Below are positions 1-7,989 of a stretch of DNA of 17,869 nucleotides, piece by piece. Below the pieces are notes generated by a model. It was not told the DNA's origin and searched no databases. It saw only the letters and a list, made by a program, of their open reading frames with translations. A program made the translations under genes and the position numbers. Position 1 is the stretch's first letter. The number at the start of each line of letters is the position of its first letter. Source of the DNA: CAYGZT01 sp964354445 (GTDB lineage Bacteria; Patescibacteriota; Minisyncoccia; UBA6257; JAGOQP01); contig CAYGZT010000029.1 in assembly GCA_964354445.1 (NCBI GenBank), positions 1-17,869 of the forward strand, given 5' to 3'.

Positions 1-713
1 GTTTGGTTGATGCTGTCGTTGACCGTCTCTTCAAAAACAGCCGTATGGCGGCGGATTAGAAGATTCTCCCTGATGCGATCAAACACCACGATGGTGTCGT
101 GCACCGAAAAACCGACTACCACCAGAAGCGCTACGACAAACGCCGTATCGATCTCAACGCCCTTGGCATATCCCAGGACCGCAAGCATTCCCATGGGAAT
201 AATGACGTCGTGAAACAGCGACACTAAGGTAACGACGCCGTATTTCCACGATTTCACCGGATACGAAACCTTGCGGAATGACAATGTAATATAGAGCGAG
301 ATGGCAACCAGTACCAACAGCGTCGCCAGCACTGCGCGGGACTTCAGTTGCGCCCCGACTGTGGGACCGACGGATTCAAAGCGATTCTCGTCAACCGACC
401 CGAAGCGCTGTTCAAGCGATGTCTTGTAGTGCTGGTGTGCATCCTCCGGTGTAACTGGAAGATGTATCAAAAACATCCCCTCCGCGCCCGTTTGGACAAT
501 AATTTCTTTAACACCAAGATCGTTTCTGAAAAATCCCTCAACCTCCCGAGCGTCGACGGTAGAGTTCGCGGGAAGCTTAAATTGCCATAAAGCGCCGCCG
601 GTAAAGTCAATGCCCGGCTTGAGCCCAAAAATCGCGATTGCCGCTATGCTCGCAATCATCAGCGTTCCCGAAACGGACAAGAAAACCGTTCTTTTGCCGA
701 TGATGTTGATCAT
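1..713 (-). CDS. secF: SecF, protein translocase subunit (C-terminus cut by window edge)
   Basis: SecF pairs with SecD in the inner membrane and uses the proton motive force to help SecYEG-exported proteins leave the membrane. About 237 residues are visible from an ATG at 713 down to the window edge, with no internal stop. A first membrane helix follows MINIIGKRTVF, then the SecF signature GIDFTGG near residue 40, a short periplasmic domain, and membrane helices containing HDTIVVFDRIREN, the conserved SecD/SecF transmembrane motif. The frame breaks off just after SINQ, where the last one or two helices should follow. The start overlaps the secD stop by four bases (ATGA), implying translational coupling. 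The truncation is an edge effect, not a mutation that can be seen. Confidence 0.95.
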   Translation of the reverse strand, partial: MINIIGKRTVFLSVSGTLMIASIAAIAIFGLKPGIDFTGGALWQFKLPANSTVDAREVEGFFRNDLGVKEIIVQTGAEGMFLIHLPVTPEDAHQHYKTSLEQRFGSVDENRFESVGPTVGAQLKSRAVLATLLVLVAISLYITLSFRKVSYPVKSWKYGVVTLVSLFHDVIIPMGMLAVLGYAKGVEIDTAFVVALLVVVGFSVHDTIVVFDRIRENLLIRRHTAVFEETVNDSINQ

Positions 714-1972
714 GGTTGTTTTGACCGATTCGGTTCTTTGTCGCGAACCGTCAGTATCATCAAGCCCCGGGTGACCGTAATTGCCGTGAACATGCTTACC
801 ACAACACCCAAAAGTAATGTGAGCGCCAATCCTTTCACGAAACTGGTCGTCAGCATAAAGAGAATGAACGAGGTGATAATAGTCGAAATGTTCGAGTCCC
901 GGATCGAGGGCCAGGCACGCCGGAATCCCTCCGCGACCGCCGAGGTTCTGAGCATCCCTTTCTTAAGCTCTTCTTTCGTCCGTTCAAAAATAAGAACATT
1001 GGCATCGACCGCCATACCGATGGTCAGCAGAAATCCCGCCACTCCCGCAAGACTCATCGTTATAAAGAGTTTGAAGATGGAGAGAGAGAGCACAACATAG
1101 ACGATAAGCGCAAGTGATGCCAGGAAACCAAAAAAGCCGTAGTACAGTACCATAAACACGACCACCAGTGCCGTTCCCACGGCGCCGGCGCGAATGGAGG
1201 CGTATAAGGAGTCCTTGCCCAGCGTCGCCCCCACCGTCTGCTGATTTACCAATTCTATCGGAGCCGGAAGCGCTCCGGCGTTGAAGCGGCGGACAAGCTG
1301 TTTTGCCTCTTCCTGCGAGAAGCTTCCGGTGATGACCGCATTACCGCCGGCAATGCGCTCGTTGACCACCGGCTCGGTGATGGGAGCGCCGTCCAAGAAC
1401 ACACCGATGACTTTGCCGACATTGCGGGCAGTCAGATCCTCAAAGATTTTTGCTCCTTCGTCGTTGAACTGAATCGCAACCTGCGGCTGTAGGGTGGTTT
1501 GATTAAAATCGAGCTGCGCGCCCTTCACAAACCGGCCGTTAAGTTCCGTGGAGACATACACCGTCTGTCCATCCTGCTGAGCGGTTTCCTTAAATTCCAG
1601 AAATGGCGTTTCTCCAATCTCGCGAATGGCGTCGCTGACGTTTGTGGTGCCGGCAAGCTCGACGATAAGATAGTATTCCCCTCCTGCCTGCGATGTTGCC
1701 ACGCGCGGTTCTTTGACGCCGTAAAGGTCGATGCGCCGTTCAATAACGTCCCGGAGGCCCGCGACAACATCGGCTCGATCGCCGGCTTGGATTTGCGAAA
1801 GGTCAACACGGTAGATCAAGTGCGCTCCTCCCACCAGATCAAGTCCCAGTCGCCACGGCTGCAATCGGGCAAGCTGCGGCAAAACGGGATTATCAGGATA
1901 AACAAAAAAAGCGCCCGCGAGTGTCGCAAGTACTACCATGGTCAGAAGCCCCGCCGAGGTCTTTTTGGTCAT
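710..1972 (-). CDS. secD: SecD, protein translocase subunit
   Basis: SecD forms the SecDF export accessory complex with the next gene. The 420-residue protein has one N-terminal membrane helix (residues 9-26), the SecD signature GLDLVGGAHLIYRV, a compact periplasmic P1 region including ERRIDLYGVKEPRV, and the DGAPITEPVVNERIAGG segment. A C-terminal bundle of about five helices carries GMAVDANVLIFERTKEE, the conserved proton-relay and membrane motif. It is shorter than the roughly 615-residue E. coli protein, as in many Gram-positive and CPR bacteria with a reduced periplasmic domain. I take the ATG at 1972; two GTG codons directly upstream (1978, 1975) could also serve. No clear Shine-Dalgarno is seen. 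It ends in a four-base overlap with secF and follows nrdJ after about 120 bases. Confidence 0.96.
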   Translation of the reverse strand: MTKKTSAGLLTMVVLATLAGAFFVYPDNPVLPQLARLQPWRLGLDLVGGAHLIYRVDLSQIQAGDRADVVAGLRDVIERRIDLYGVKEPRVATSQAGGEYYLIVELAGTTNVSDAIREIGETPFLEFKETAQQDGQTVYVSTELNGRFVKGAQLDFNQTTLQPQVAIQFNDEGAKIFEDLTARNVGKVIGVFLDGAPITEPVVNERIAGGNAVITGSFSQEEAKQLVRRFNAGALPAPIELVNQQTVGATLGKDSLYASIRAGAVGTALVVVFMVLYYGFFGFLASLALIVYVVLSLSIFKLFITMSLAGVAGFLLTIGMAVDANVLIFERTKEELKKGMLRTSAVAEGFRRAWPSIRDSNISTIITSFILFMLTTSFVKGLALTLLLGVVVSMFTAITVTRGLMILTVRDKEPNRSKQP

Positions 1973-1982
1973 CACCACGATG

Positions 1983-2078
1983 CTACCACATAAAATCGCA
2001 AATGCAACCCTCGCCGATACGGCACGTTCCGTCTATAAAAACTGCGCTCGCGTACACGAACGCTAAAAATGATGACAT
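1983..2078 (-). CDS. possible 31-residue leader peptide upstream of secDF
   Basis: A short ATG frame fills the nrdJ-secD gap. It begins 16 bases after the nrdJ stop and ends 10 bases before the secD ATG. The predicted peptide begins MSSFLAFVYASAVFIDG and then has three cysteines (TCRIGEGCIC) before ending in FMW. The first half is hydrophobic. No ribosome binding site is visible and I recognise no family. Its placement resembles regulatory leader peptides known upstream of Sec genes (VemP before secDF2 in Vibrio, SecM before secA), but it is shorter than those and I see no known arrest motif. It may be chance. Confidence 0.22.
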   Translation of the reverse strand: MSSFLAFVYASAVFIDGTCRIGEGCICDFMW

Positions 2079-2094
2079 GGCGCACAACGTTTCT

Positions 2095-4683
2095 CTAGAT
2101 GCTGCAGAGTTTGCACTTAACCGCTCCCGAAGGGTCGATAAAAGCGTCATCGTCCGACTCGCTTGGCGGTACGTCAGGTGCAGGCGAAAGATCAAGTGAG
2201 CTAATCGCCGAGGTGTACGACGATTCTTTTTTGTAGACCGCCAGTCCCTTCGCCTTCTCGTCGCGCAAGGGAACAAACTCGCTCTCTTTTTTCTCCTTGG
2301 TTTTTCTCTCTTTCTCAACCTTCTTTTCGCCCGGTGTCACCAACACCTGATTGGTGATGGAGCCGTCCCGAAACACCGTCACGTCCTTGCACCCGAGCTT
2401 ATACGCAAGCATGTACGCTTCCTTGACGTCGTCCACGGTCGCCGAAGCCGGAAAGTTGTTGGTTTTGGAGATTGAGGAATCGGTCCATTTTTGGAACGCT
2501 GCCAGCGCCCTGATGTGATCTTTGGGAACAATATCGTGAGCCGTCACAAATACCCTTTTAAGACGCTGAGGGATGTACGATAGCGCCTGCACGCTCCCGC
2601 TGTGTGCGGAAACGTCTTTTAAGAGTGCGTCGTCCATCAGACCTTCTTTGTGCATCCGCTCCTCAAACACCGGATCAACGTAGTAGAAACTCCCAACTGT
2701 TACGTTCTTCTCGAACACCAGACTGTACACAGGCTCGATGCCCGAGGAGCAGCCGGCAATCATGGAGATGGAGCCGGTGGGCGCGATGACGGTTGTGAAC
2801 CCGTTGCGGGCGCCGTATTTTTTCACGCCATGTGCAACTGCAGTCCAGTCGAAATGTTGTCCCTTCTTCTCATACGCACCCGCGAAGGGAAGTTTTCCTT
2901 CTTTATAGAAAGACCGTTTATGATTCGGCATGGGCCCTCGCTCCTTTGCAAGCTCAATGGAAGCAATCTTGGAGTAATAGTTGACGAATTCTATCAATCG
3001 CTCCATGAACGCCAGTCCCGGCTTGCTGTTGTAGGGGAGCTCAAGATCGTACAGAAGATCCCCCACCCCCATGACCCCCAGACCGATCTTTCTGGTCGAA
3101 AGCGTCATCGTTTCAATCTCCGGCAGCGGATACAGATTGATATCGACGACGTTGTCCAGGAATTTGGTCGCGGTTCGTATCGCTTCTTCCATTCCCTTCC
3201 AGTCCACGCGCGGCTTGCCGCCATTGTGACGTTCCACAAACGCCCACACGTTAACGGAGCCGAGGTTGCATGATTCGTACGGATACAGCAGCACCTCGCC
3301 GCAAGGGTTAGTGGTTTCAATCGGCCCCAGGTGTTCGAGGAACGGATTGTACCTGTTCACGTGATCGGCAAAGATCACGCCCGGCTCAGCCGACTCCCAT
3401 GCCTGGTACGCGACTGACTCAAATAGCTGATGAGGATCTATCGCTGCCACTGCTTTGCCCGTGCGAGGGTTGATCAGCGGATAGGGCTCCCGCTTTTCAA
3501 AATACTTCCAAAAATCGTCCAGAATCAGAACCGAAATGTTGAAGTTGCGCAACGCCTTGTTCCCCTCTTTCGCCTTGATGAACTTGAGAATATCGGGGTG
3601 GTTTGAATTCATGATGCCCATGTTCGCCCCGCGCCGAATACCTCCCTGCTTGATGACATCGGTCATGTTGTCAAACATGCTCATGAAACTCAAAGGGCCC
3701 GAAGCGACGCCGCCAGTGGTTTTGACGAAGTCGCCCTCGGGCCGAAGGTGAGAGAAGTTGTATCCCACGCCGCCGCCTGACTTAAAGATAGTAGAAGCGG
3801 CTTTGAGTTTGTCCATAATGTCACCGATGTTGTCCTCAACCCCGAGCACAAAACAGGCACTTCCCATCCCCAGAAAGTTGCCGAAATTGGCTATCGCCGG
3901 AGTGTTGGGCATGAACTTGCGCGACACCATGAGGCTGTAGTACCGCTGCACCTCATCTCCATATCGCCCGAAGTAACCCTGTTTTAACAACTTAAGAAAT
4001 CTGCTCCATTGCACTTTGATCTGACCCGCAATCGCAAAGCGGTCAAAAACACGTTTGAGTGCCTCAAGATGAAATTGGTTGAGCGGATACGGTCCGATGA
4101 AAAACTTCCCTTCGTTTTTTTGAGGCTCAAATTCCTCGGGTTTGTATCCTTCAGGACTCTTTCCCTTCTTGCGAAAAATCTTGGCATCATACAGCAGCGA
4201 CGGCAGTGTTGCGTGGACCGCGACGCGCGTGAACAGTTCTTTGGGAGTTTCCTTGATGCCGGCCTCGTCTTTTTTAAGATACCGCGCCGCCAGCACGCGC
4301 AATGCGTTGACGTCAAATCGCTTATCAACGTCATCGATGTCATTCTCGTCTTTGTTGAGAATCTGCGCTTTCTCCTTTCTCAGTTGCGAGCGGTGCTGAC
4401 GGTACAGGATGTACGCCTTTGCGATTTTCGCAAGGCCGTTGTCGATAAGTATGCGCTCAACTAAATCCTGCACCTCTTCAACCGAAGGAATGGTGCCCCG
4501 TGCATGCTTCTTCGCAAGATGTGCAACAACAGAAGCAGTAAGTGCATGGGCGCGATTCCAGTTCGGCTCGCCCACCGCGACTGATGCCCGAAAAACAGCG
4601 TGGGTGATTTTATCGGTCGCAAAAGGGACGCGAGCCCCGTTGCGCTTGAGAATATAGTCAAACGGTTTTTTGGTTCTGGTCAT
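2095..4683 (-). CDS. nrdJ: Adenosylcobalamin-dependent (class II) ribonucleotide reductase
   Basis: This enzyme reduces ribonucleotides to deoxyribonucleotides using an adenosylcobalamin radical. The 862-residue protein starts with an ATP-cone regulatory domain (about residues 8-100). The catalytic barrel carries Cys277 (GSACF), NPCGE at 459-463 with the presumed thiyl Cys461, and Cys472 in CNLGSVN. The 11-residue spacing of the last two is that of class II enzymes. GCSSGIEPVYS (644-654) and the SKTNNFPA...GCKDVTVFRDGS segment (739-775) are also class II features. A charged low-complexity linker (about 786-850) leads to a C-terminal CKLC (857-860), the usual redox shuttle pair. The start is the ATG at 4683, without a visible Shine-Dalgarno. 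I saw no cobalamin riboswitch or B12 genes nearby, so B12 would have to be salvaged (inference). Confidence 0.95.
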   Translation of the reverse strand: MTRTKKPFDYILKRNGARVPFATDKITHAVFRASVAVGEPNWNRAHALTASVVAHLAKKHARGTIPSVEEVQDLVERILIDNGLAKIAKAYILYRQHRSQLRKEKAQILNKDENDIDDVDKRFDVNALRVLAARYLKKDEAGIKETPKELFTRVAVHATLPSLLYDAKIFRKKGKSPEGYKPEEFEPQKNEGKFFIGPYPLNQFHLEALKRVFDRFAIAGQIKVQWSRFLKLLKQGYFGRYGDEVQRYYSLMVSRKFMPNTPAIANFGNFLGMGSACFVLGVEDNIGDIMDKLKAASTIFKSGGGVGYNFSHLRPEGDFVKTTGGVASGPLSFMSMFDNMTDVIKQGGIRRGANMGIMNSNHPDILKFIKAKEGNKALRNFNISVLILDDFWKYFEKREPYPLINPRTGKAVAAIDPHQLFESVAYQAWESAEPGVIFADHVNRYNPFLEHLGPIETTNPCGEVLLYPYESCNLGSVNVWAFVERHNGGKPRVDWKGMEEAIRTATKFLDNVVDINLYPLPEIETMTLSTRKIGLGVMGVGDLLYDLELPYNSKPGLAFMERLIEFVNYYSKIASIELAKERGPMPNHKRSFYKEGKLPFAGAYEKKGQHFDWTAVAHGVKKYGARNGFTTVIAPTGSISMIAGCSSGIEPVYSLVFEKNVTVGSFYYVDPVFEERMHKEGLMDDALLKDVSAHSGSVQALSYIPQRLKRVFVTAHDIVPKDHIRALAAFQKWTDSSISKTNNFPASATVDDVKEAYMLAYKLGCKDVTVFRDGSITNQVLVTPGEKKVEKERKTKEKKESEFVPLRDEKAKGLAVYKKESSYTSAISSLDLSPAPDVPPSESDDDAFIDPSGAVKCKLCSI

Positions 4684-4688
4684 AGAGG

Positions 4689-4811
4689 CTAGCGCACATG
4701 TACAGCAGCGGCTTCGGCAAAAGCCGCGCGAAGGTTCCAGATGGTCAATCGGAGTGCTTGGACAGCGTCAGCGGCATCAGCACCCGCACGTAGACATTCA
4801 ACAACACACAA
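4689..4811 (-). CDS. possible 40-residue Ala-rich small protein upstream of nrdJ
   Basis: A frame in the ftsZ-nrdJ gap ends with TAG five bases before the nrdJ ATG. The frame stays open back into the end of ftsZ but has no ATG or GTG; the only usual start codon is a TTG at 4811. From there the peptide is MCVVECLRAGADAADAVQAL followed by RLTIWNLRAAFAEAAAVHVR, which looks like an amphipathic Ala-rich helix. No ribosome binding site is visible and no family is recognised. The region also forms an imperfect inverted repeat, so its residues could be an accident of a regulatory element. Confidence 0.2.
   Translation of the reverse strand: MCVVECLRAGADAADAVQALRLTIWNLRAAFAEAAAVHVR
4708..4727 (-). 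promoter_or_regulatory. hairpin in the nrdJ 5' region
   Basis: Seven-base arms (gcggctt at 4708-4714 and aagccgc at 4721-4727) flank a six-base loop about 24 bases upstream of the nrdJ start. There is no T-run on either side, so it is not a terminator. It could affect translation initiation of nrdJ, but function is unproven. Confidence 0.3.
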
Positions 4812-4849
4812 CGCGACTAAAATTGCTTTGAACGTTGTTGAGTGCGTGC
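4786..4849. repeat. imperfect inverted repeat between ftsZ and nrdJ
   Basis: The inner arms are exact: tcaacaac at 4798-4805 and gttgttga at 4834-4841, around a 28-base loop. Outer arms gcacg (4786-4790) and cgtgc (4845-4849) extend the symmetry with an unequal internal gap. It does not resemble an NrdR box. It may be an operator or an RNA stem in the nrdJ leader; it overlaps the possible small frame there. Confidence 0.35.
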
Positions 4850-4860
4850 GCGCGATTCCA

Positions 4861-6192
4861 TCACCGCGGTGGTTTCTTTCTTTTTCTCAAAAACGCCGGC
4901 GTGTCCCACAAACTTCCTTCGAACTCCTGCTCCCCGACCACGCCGTCGTTGGATGCCTCTATTCTATCACGACCCGTCCCTTCGCGGACCGAGATATCCA
5001 CAGATTTTTTCTGGAACACCGCCCGTGATGCTCTGTCAATAGGTGATTCACCTCCGCCAGTCGCCTCAAAACCCCCAAAAAGAGTGTAGTTGCGTCCAAA
5101 AGCTCCTCCAAACCCGGTTGCGATGAGCGTCACTTTGATATACCCCTTGGGAAGACGGCTGTCGTGATACGTTCCGAAGATGATCTTCGCCTCCGAGTCA
5201 ACGTTGTCCGCTACCATGCGGGCGATATTGTGCACTTCGTTCATTTTAAGATCCCTCCTGCCGCAAATACTGAAGAGTACTCCCCGTGCTCCCTCAAGCG
5301 ATGACTCCAATAGAGGTGAGTTGACAGCGGCATTCGCGGCCGTAGCGGCACGTTCCTTACCCGATGCAATGCCAATACCGATAAGCGCGGGACCGGAGTT
5401 GGTAACAATCGCTCTGACGTCGGCAAAATCCACGTTGATGATGCCGGGGGAAAGAATAATCTCCGAAATTCCTCCGACGGCATGTCTGAGTACTTCGTCG
5501 ATGGCAAGAAATGCTTTGTGCAGCGACGTATCTTTGCTGATCAGCGAAAAAATTCTATCGTTGGGTACGGTGATAAATGCATCGACACGATCGCGAAGCG
5601 ATTCAAGAGCGTCTTGTGCAATGCGCGCGCGCTGCGCACCCTCAAACGTGAATGGTTTGGTGACAACCGCAACGGTGACAATACCCATCTCTTTTGCGAT
5701 TTCCGCGATAACCGGTGTGGCGCCGCTCCCGGTCCCGCCGCCAAAACCCGCCGTCAGAAAAACAATGTCGGCGCCGGCAAGTGCGCGTTCAATGTCACTG
5801 CGACTTTCTTCCGCGGATTGGCGCCCGAGTTCCGGATTCATTCCTGCCCCAAGACCGCGCGTGGTTTTCTTCCCGATGCACACTTTGCGGCGCACCCGAC
5901 AATGTTCAAGATCCTGCACGTCCGTGTTGACGGCAATCAACTCAACGCCCCGCGGAAGCGATCCGACCATTCGCGACACTGCGTTGCCTCCTCCTCCACC
6001 GACTCCAATAACCTTAATGCGCGTCGGGCCCGATCGATGTACCCGCCGAAAGGCGGACCGCGTACGCCTGGCTTTTCCCGCCGCTGTGCGCGATGTTCTT
6101 TTCTTCGCCGGCGCATTTCTTCGACGGCGTCTGAAAGCAATTTTCTTTCTTCTCACGGAACGCGGACGCTTGACCTTCTTTCTTTTGGGCAT
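4861..6192 (-). CDS. ftsZ: FtsZ, tubulin-like cell division GTPase with basic N-terminal tail
   Basis: FtsZ polymerises into the division ring at midcell. The core starts at IKVIGVGGGGGNAVSRM (about 59-75). The GTP signature FGGGTGSG is at 150-157 and the T7 catalytic loop NVDFADVR at 253-260, so GTPase residues are intact. The C-terminus ends in WDTPAFLRKRKK, matching the conserved tail peptide (x-x-P-A-F-L-R-x-x) that binds FtsA. The 443-residue length exceeds the usual 350-400 because of about 58 N-terminal residues, roughly half Arg or Lys, starting MPKRKKVKRPRSVRRKK. The ATG at 6192 lies 12 bases after the ftsA stop and there is no Met between it and the core, so the tail is probably translated. 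A GTG-type internal start cannot be ruled out. No clear Shine-Dalgarno. Confidence 0.96.
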   Translation of the reverse strand: MPKRKKVKRPRSVRRKKIAFRRRRRNAPAKKRTSRTAAGKARRTRSAFRRVHRSGPTRIKVIGVGGGGGNAVSRMVGSLPRGVELIAVNTDVQDLEHCRVRRKVCIGKKTTRGLGAGMNPELGRQSAEESRSDIERALAGADIVFLTAGFGGGTGSGATPVIAEIAKEMGIVTVAVVTKPFTFEGAQRARIAQDALESLRDRVDAFITVPNDRIFSLISKDTSLHKAFLAIDEVLRHAVGGISEIILSPGIINVDFADVRAIVTNSGPALIGIGIASGKERAATAANAAVNSPLLESSLEGARGVLFSICGRRDLKMNEVHNIARMVADNVDSEAKIIFGTYHDSRLPKGYIKVTLIATGFGGAFGRNYTLFGGFEATGGGESPIDRASRAVFQKKSVDISVREGTGRDRIEASNDGVVGEQEFEGSLWDTPAFLRKRKKPPR

Positions 6193-6204
6193 GCTAAAAA
6201 TCGC

Positions 6205-7458
6205 CTAATCGAGGGCGAGAATGGTCCTGAGTATCCGTTTGTACCACGGTTCCAAAACCTCGCGTGTTTCCTTGCGGCTCAAGCCGCCGGGGCGCAGCAT
6301 ATCCAAGCGGTGCAGTAAAAGACCGCATGCTACGGACATCTCCGGATCATTGAGCGTTTCCTGGACAGTCGCATTGGAGAATTCCAGTTCGTCAATGCGA
6401 GGAAATCCCACGTGAGCAGGGAGACGAAGTTCCTGACGCACGATATCAAGAATGCCGGGGAGTTTTGCTCCTCCGCCGGTCACCACAACCCCAGCCGGAA
6501 AATGCAATGACTTGTCCATGGCCGACACCTGCTCTTTTACCAGTGAGAAAATCTCGCGGGTCCGTGCTTCGATAATCTCCGCCACAAACCGCCGTGAAAC
6601 CGTCGCGGTCTGCTCTTCCTCGTATTCGGAAAGGTCAATAACGTCCTTGACCGAAACACCGCGCGACAACGCAGCTCCCAGCTGACATTTGATTTTCTCC
6701 GCAGCTTCTATCGAACACTTGAGACCAATGGCAAGGTCACTGGTGATGAGTCCGGATCCCACCGGCAGTACGACCGCGTTGAGCATCTTGCCGTCCTGAT
6801 AGGCAACGATGCTGGTCGTCCCAAATCCAACATCCACAAGTACCGCTCCCAGTTCCCGCTGGTTTCTGGTCAACACCGCCCGATCGCTGGCAAGCGGTGC
6901 AAAAAAAACATTCCCGCCGATGTCCCCTTTCTTCCCCAACACTAAATTGGTGAGACGAACGAAATTTTTGTATGCGGACGAAAAAACCGCAATGAGTACA
7001 ACGTTGGCGGCAAGTTTACGGCCAGACAATCCTTCAACGGCCGTACCGTCAACTTCAATGTCATCGATAACAAACCCGCGCGGAAACGAGTGAATAATCT
7101 GCCATCCCACCGGCAAATTGAACGCCATTGATTCTTTAACGACGCGGTCGACATCTTCGGAAAGAATCTCGTGATCCGGACGCGGTATGGAAACCGAACC
7201 GCGGGAAATGTACACGCGACTGCGAACACCCGAGATGGAGAACACCAAATTCTTAAGACATCTGCGATCAAACCGCTTGACGTCATCAAGAATCTTAAAG
7301 AGACTCTTGACTGCCTCCTCGGGATAAATAACTTCGCCGCGCTTAACGCCGCGCGATTCTCTCGCAATGGCTTTCACGATAACGCAGCCATCTTTGCCAA
7401 CATCAGCAACAATGCTCTTAAAACGTGACGATCCAAGATCAACAGCGGTGATAAACAT
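6205..7458 (-). CDS. ftsA: FtsA, actin-like division protein
   Basis: FtsA is the actin-fold ATPase that tethers FtsZ filaments to the membrane. The 417-residue protein opens with the phosphate-1 loop AVDLGSSRFKSIVADV (from residue 5). It has the FtsA-specific 1C region around HSFPRGFVIDDIEVDG, the phosphate-2 motif VLVDVGFGTTSIV, the adenosine loop VVTGGGAKLPG, and a C-terminal segment EPWYKRILRTILALD suited to a membrane-targeting amphipathic helix. I chose the ATG at 7458 because it places the first loop at the expected N-terminus; the frame stays open upstream to about 7524 but that extension lacks family features. It lies directly before ftsZ (12 bases) and 75 bases after ybeY. Confidence 0.95.
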   Translation of the reverse strand: MFITAVDLGSSRFKSIVADVGKDGCVIVKAIARESRGVKRGEVIYPEEAVKSLFKILDDVKRFDRRCLKNLVFSISGVRSRVYISRGSVSIPRPDHEILSEDVDRVVKESMAFNLPVGWQIIHSFPRGFVIDDIEVDGTAVEGLSGRKLAANVVLIAVFSSAYKNFVRLTNLVLGKKGDIGGNVFFAPLASDRAVLTRNQRELGAVLVDVGFGTTSIVAYQDGKMLNAVVLPVGSGLITSDLAIGLKCSIEAAEKIKCQLGAALSRGVSVKDVIDLSEYEEEQTATVSRRFVAEIIEARTREIFSLVKEQVSAMDKSLHFPAGVVVTGGGAKLPGILDIVRQELRLPAHVGFPRIDELEFSNATVQETLNDPEMSVACGLLLHRLDMLRPGGLSRKETREVLEPWYKRILRTILALD

Positions 7459-7480
7459 GACAGTGCCGACAAACAAATGA

Positions 7481-7489
7481 TGTATAACA
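7481..7489 (-). promoter_or_regulatory. candidate extended -10 for ftsA-ftsZ
   Basis: On the minus strand TG-T-TATACA lies 23 bases upstream of the ftsA ATG, in the only gap of note between ybeY and ftsA. No good -35 was found. It could provide local ftsAZ transcription in addition to read-through. Confidence 0.25.
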
Positions 7490-7533
7490 CAGCCCCGCGT
7501 TTCGACTGGGACAACCGACTGCACGCGTTGAAA

Positions 7534-7974
7534 TTACAAACAACCGTTTCCGCGCTGTGCTTTCCCCAACCGCAACAAGATAGCTGATTCCTTCTCTTCC
7601 ATTTTCATTCTATCACGAGCTCCCTGGTGATCAAAACCGCACAAATGGAGCACGCCGTGCACCACCATGGGTGTAAGATCTTGTTTGCAACGTGCAAGGT
7701 AGGAAGGACAGATGAACACTTCGCCCAAATAGCGCAGGCGCGCGGGCGGGAGCATTACCGACGGGGGGTGTACGAAACTCAGAACGTTGGTGACGGCATC
7801 AACGCCGCGCCAGCGCTTGTTGAGTGTGCGCATCGCGTCCGAACCAAGAAGGACAACCTCAAAATAACAGCTGTTGCGTTTTAGTAAACGCAGCGTCGCA
7901 TACGCAACGCGCCGCACAACTTTTTGGTTCGGCGCCCATGAGGGATGAGTCCCCGTTACGACGACTCGATTCAT
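7534..7974 (-). CDS. ybeY: YbeY endoribonuclease
   Basis: YbeY is the conserved zinc-dependent endoribonuclease involved in rRNA 3'-end maturation and ribosome quality control. The 146-residue protein carries the family signature HGVLHLCGFDH at 106-116, giving the zinc ligands His106, His110 and His116. TNVLSFV and the LGEVFICP strand are also typical. Length matches the family (about 150). I use the ATG at 7974 (MNRVVVTG). A TTG three codons upstream (7983) is possible, and neither has a clear ribosome binding site. It starts 15 bases after the yqeY stop and precedes ftsA. Confidence 0.93.
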   Translation of the reverse strand: MNRVVVTGTHPSWAPNQKVVRRVAYATLRLLKRNSCYFEVVLLGSDAMRTLNKRWRGVDAVTNVLSFVHPPSVMLPPARLRYLGEVFICPSYLARCKQDLTPMVVHGVLHLCGFDHQGARDRMKMEEKESAILLRLGKAQRGNGCL

Positions 7975-7989
7975 CGAGCTCAAAATAAC

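Noticed and set aside
1499..1993. 164-codon plus-strand frame opposite secD
   Set aside because: It lies entirely antisense to a confident secD and has no domain or ribosome binding site.
1970..2010. TTGCAT/TAGCAT as a secD promoter
   Set aside because: The -10 is poor and almost abuts the start codon; read-through from nrdJ is as likely.
2650..3273. 207-codon plus-strand frame opposite nrdJ
   Set aside because: Antisense to the conserved catalytic core of the reductase; no recognisable protein features.
4708..4727. Hairpin considered as an ftsZ terminator
   Set aside because: No T-run follows on either strand, so it is recorded only as a possible leader structure.
5180..6318. Long plus-strand frames (342 and 278 codons) opposite ftsZ
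   Set aside because: They are antisense shadows of a strongly conserved ftsZ; their translations are low-complexity and match no family.
4961..7618. Twelve-base direct repeat attctatcacga at 4961-4972 and 7607-7618
   Set aside because: Both copies lie in coding sequence (ftsZ and ybeY) and encode similar short RDR-type peptides; coincidence is sufficient.
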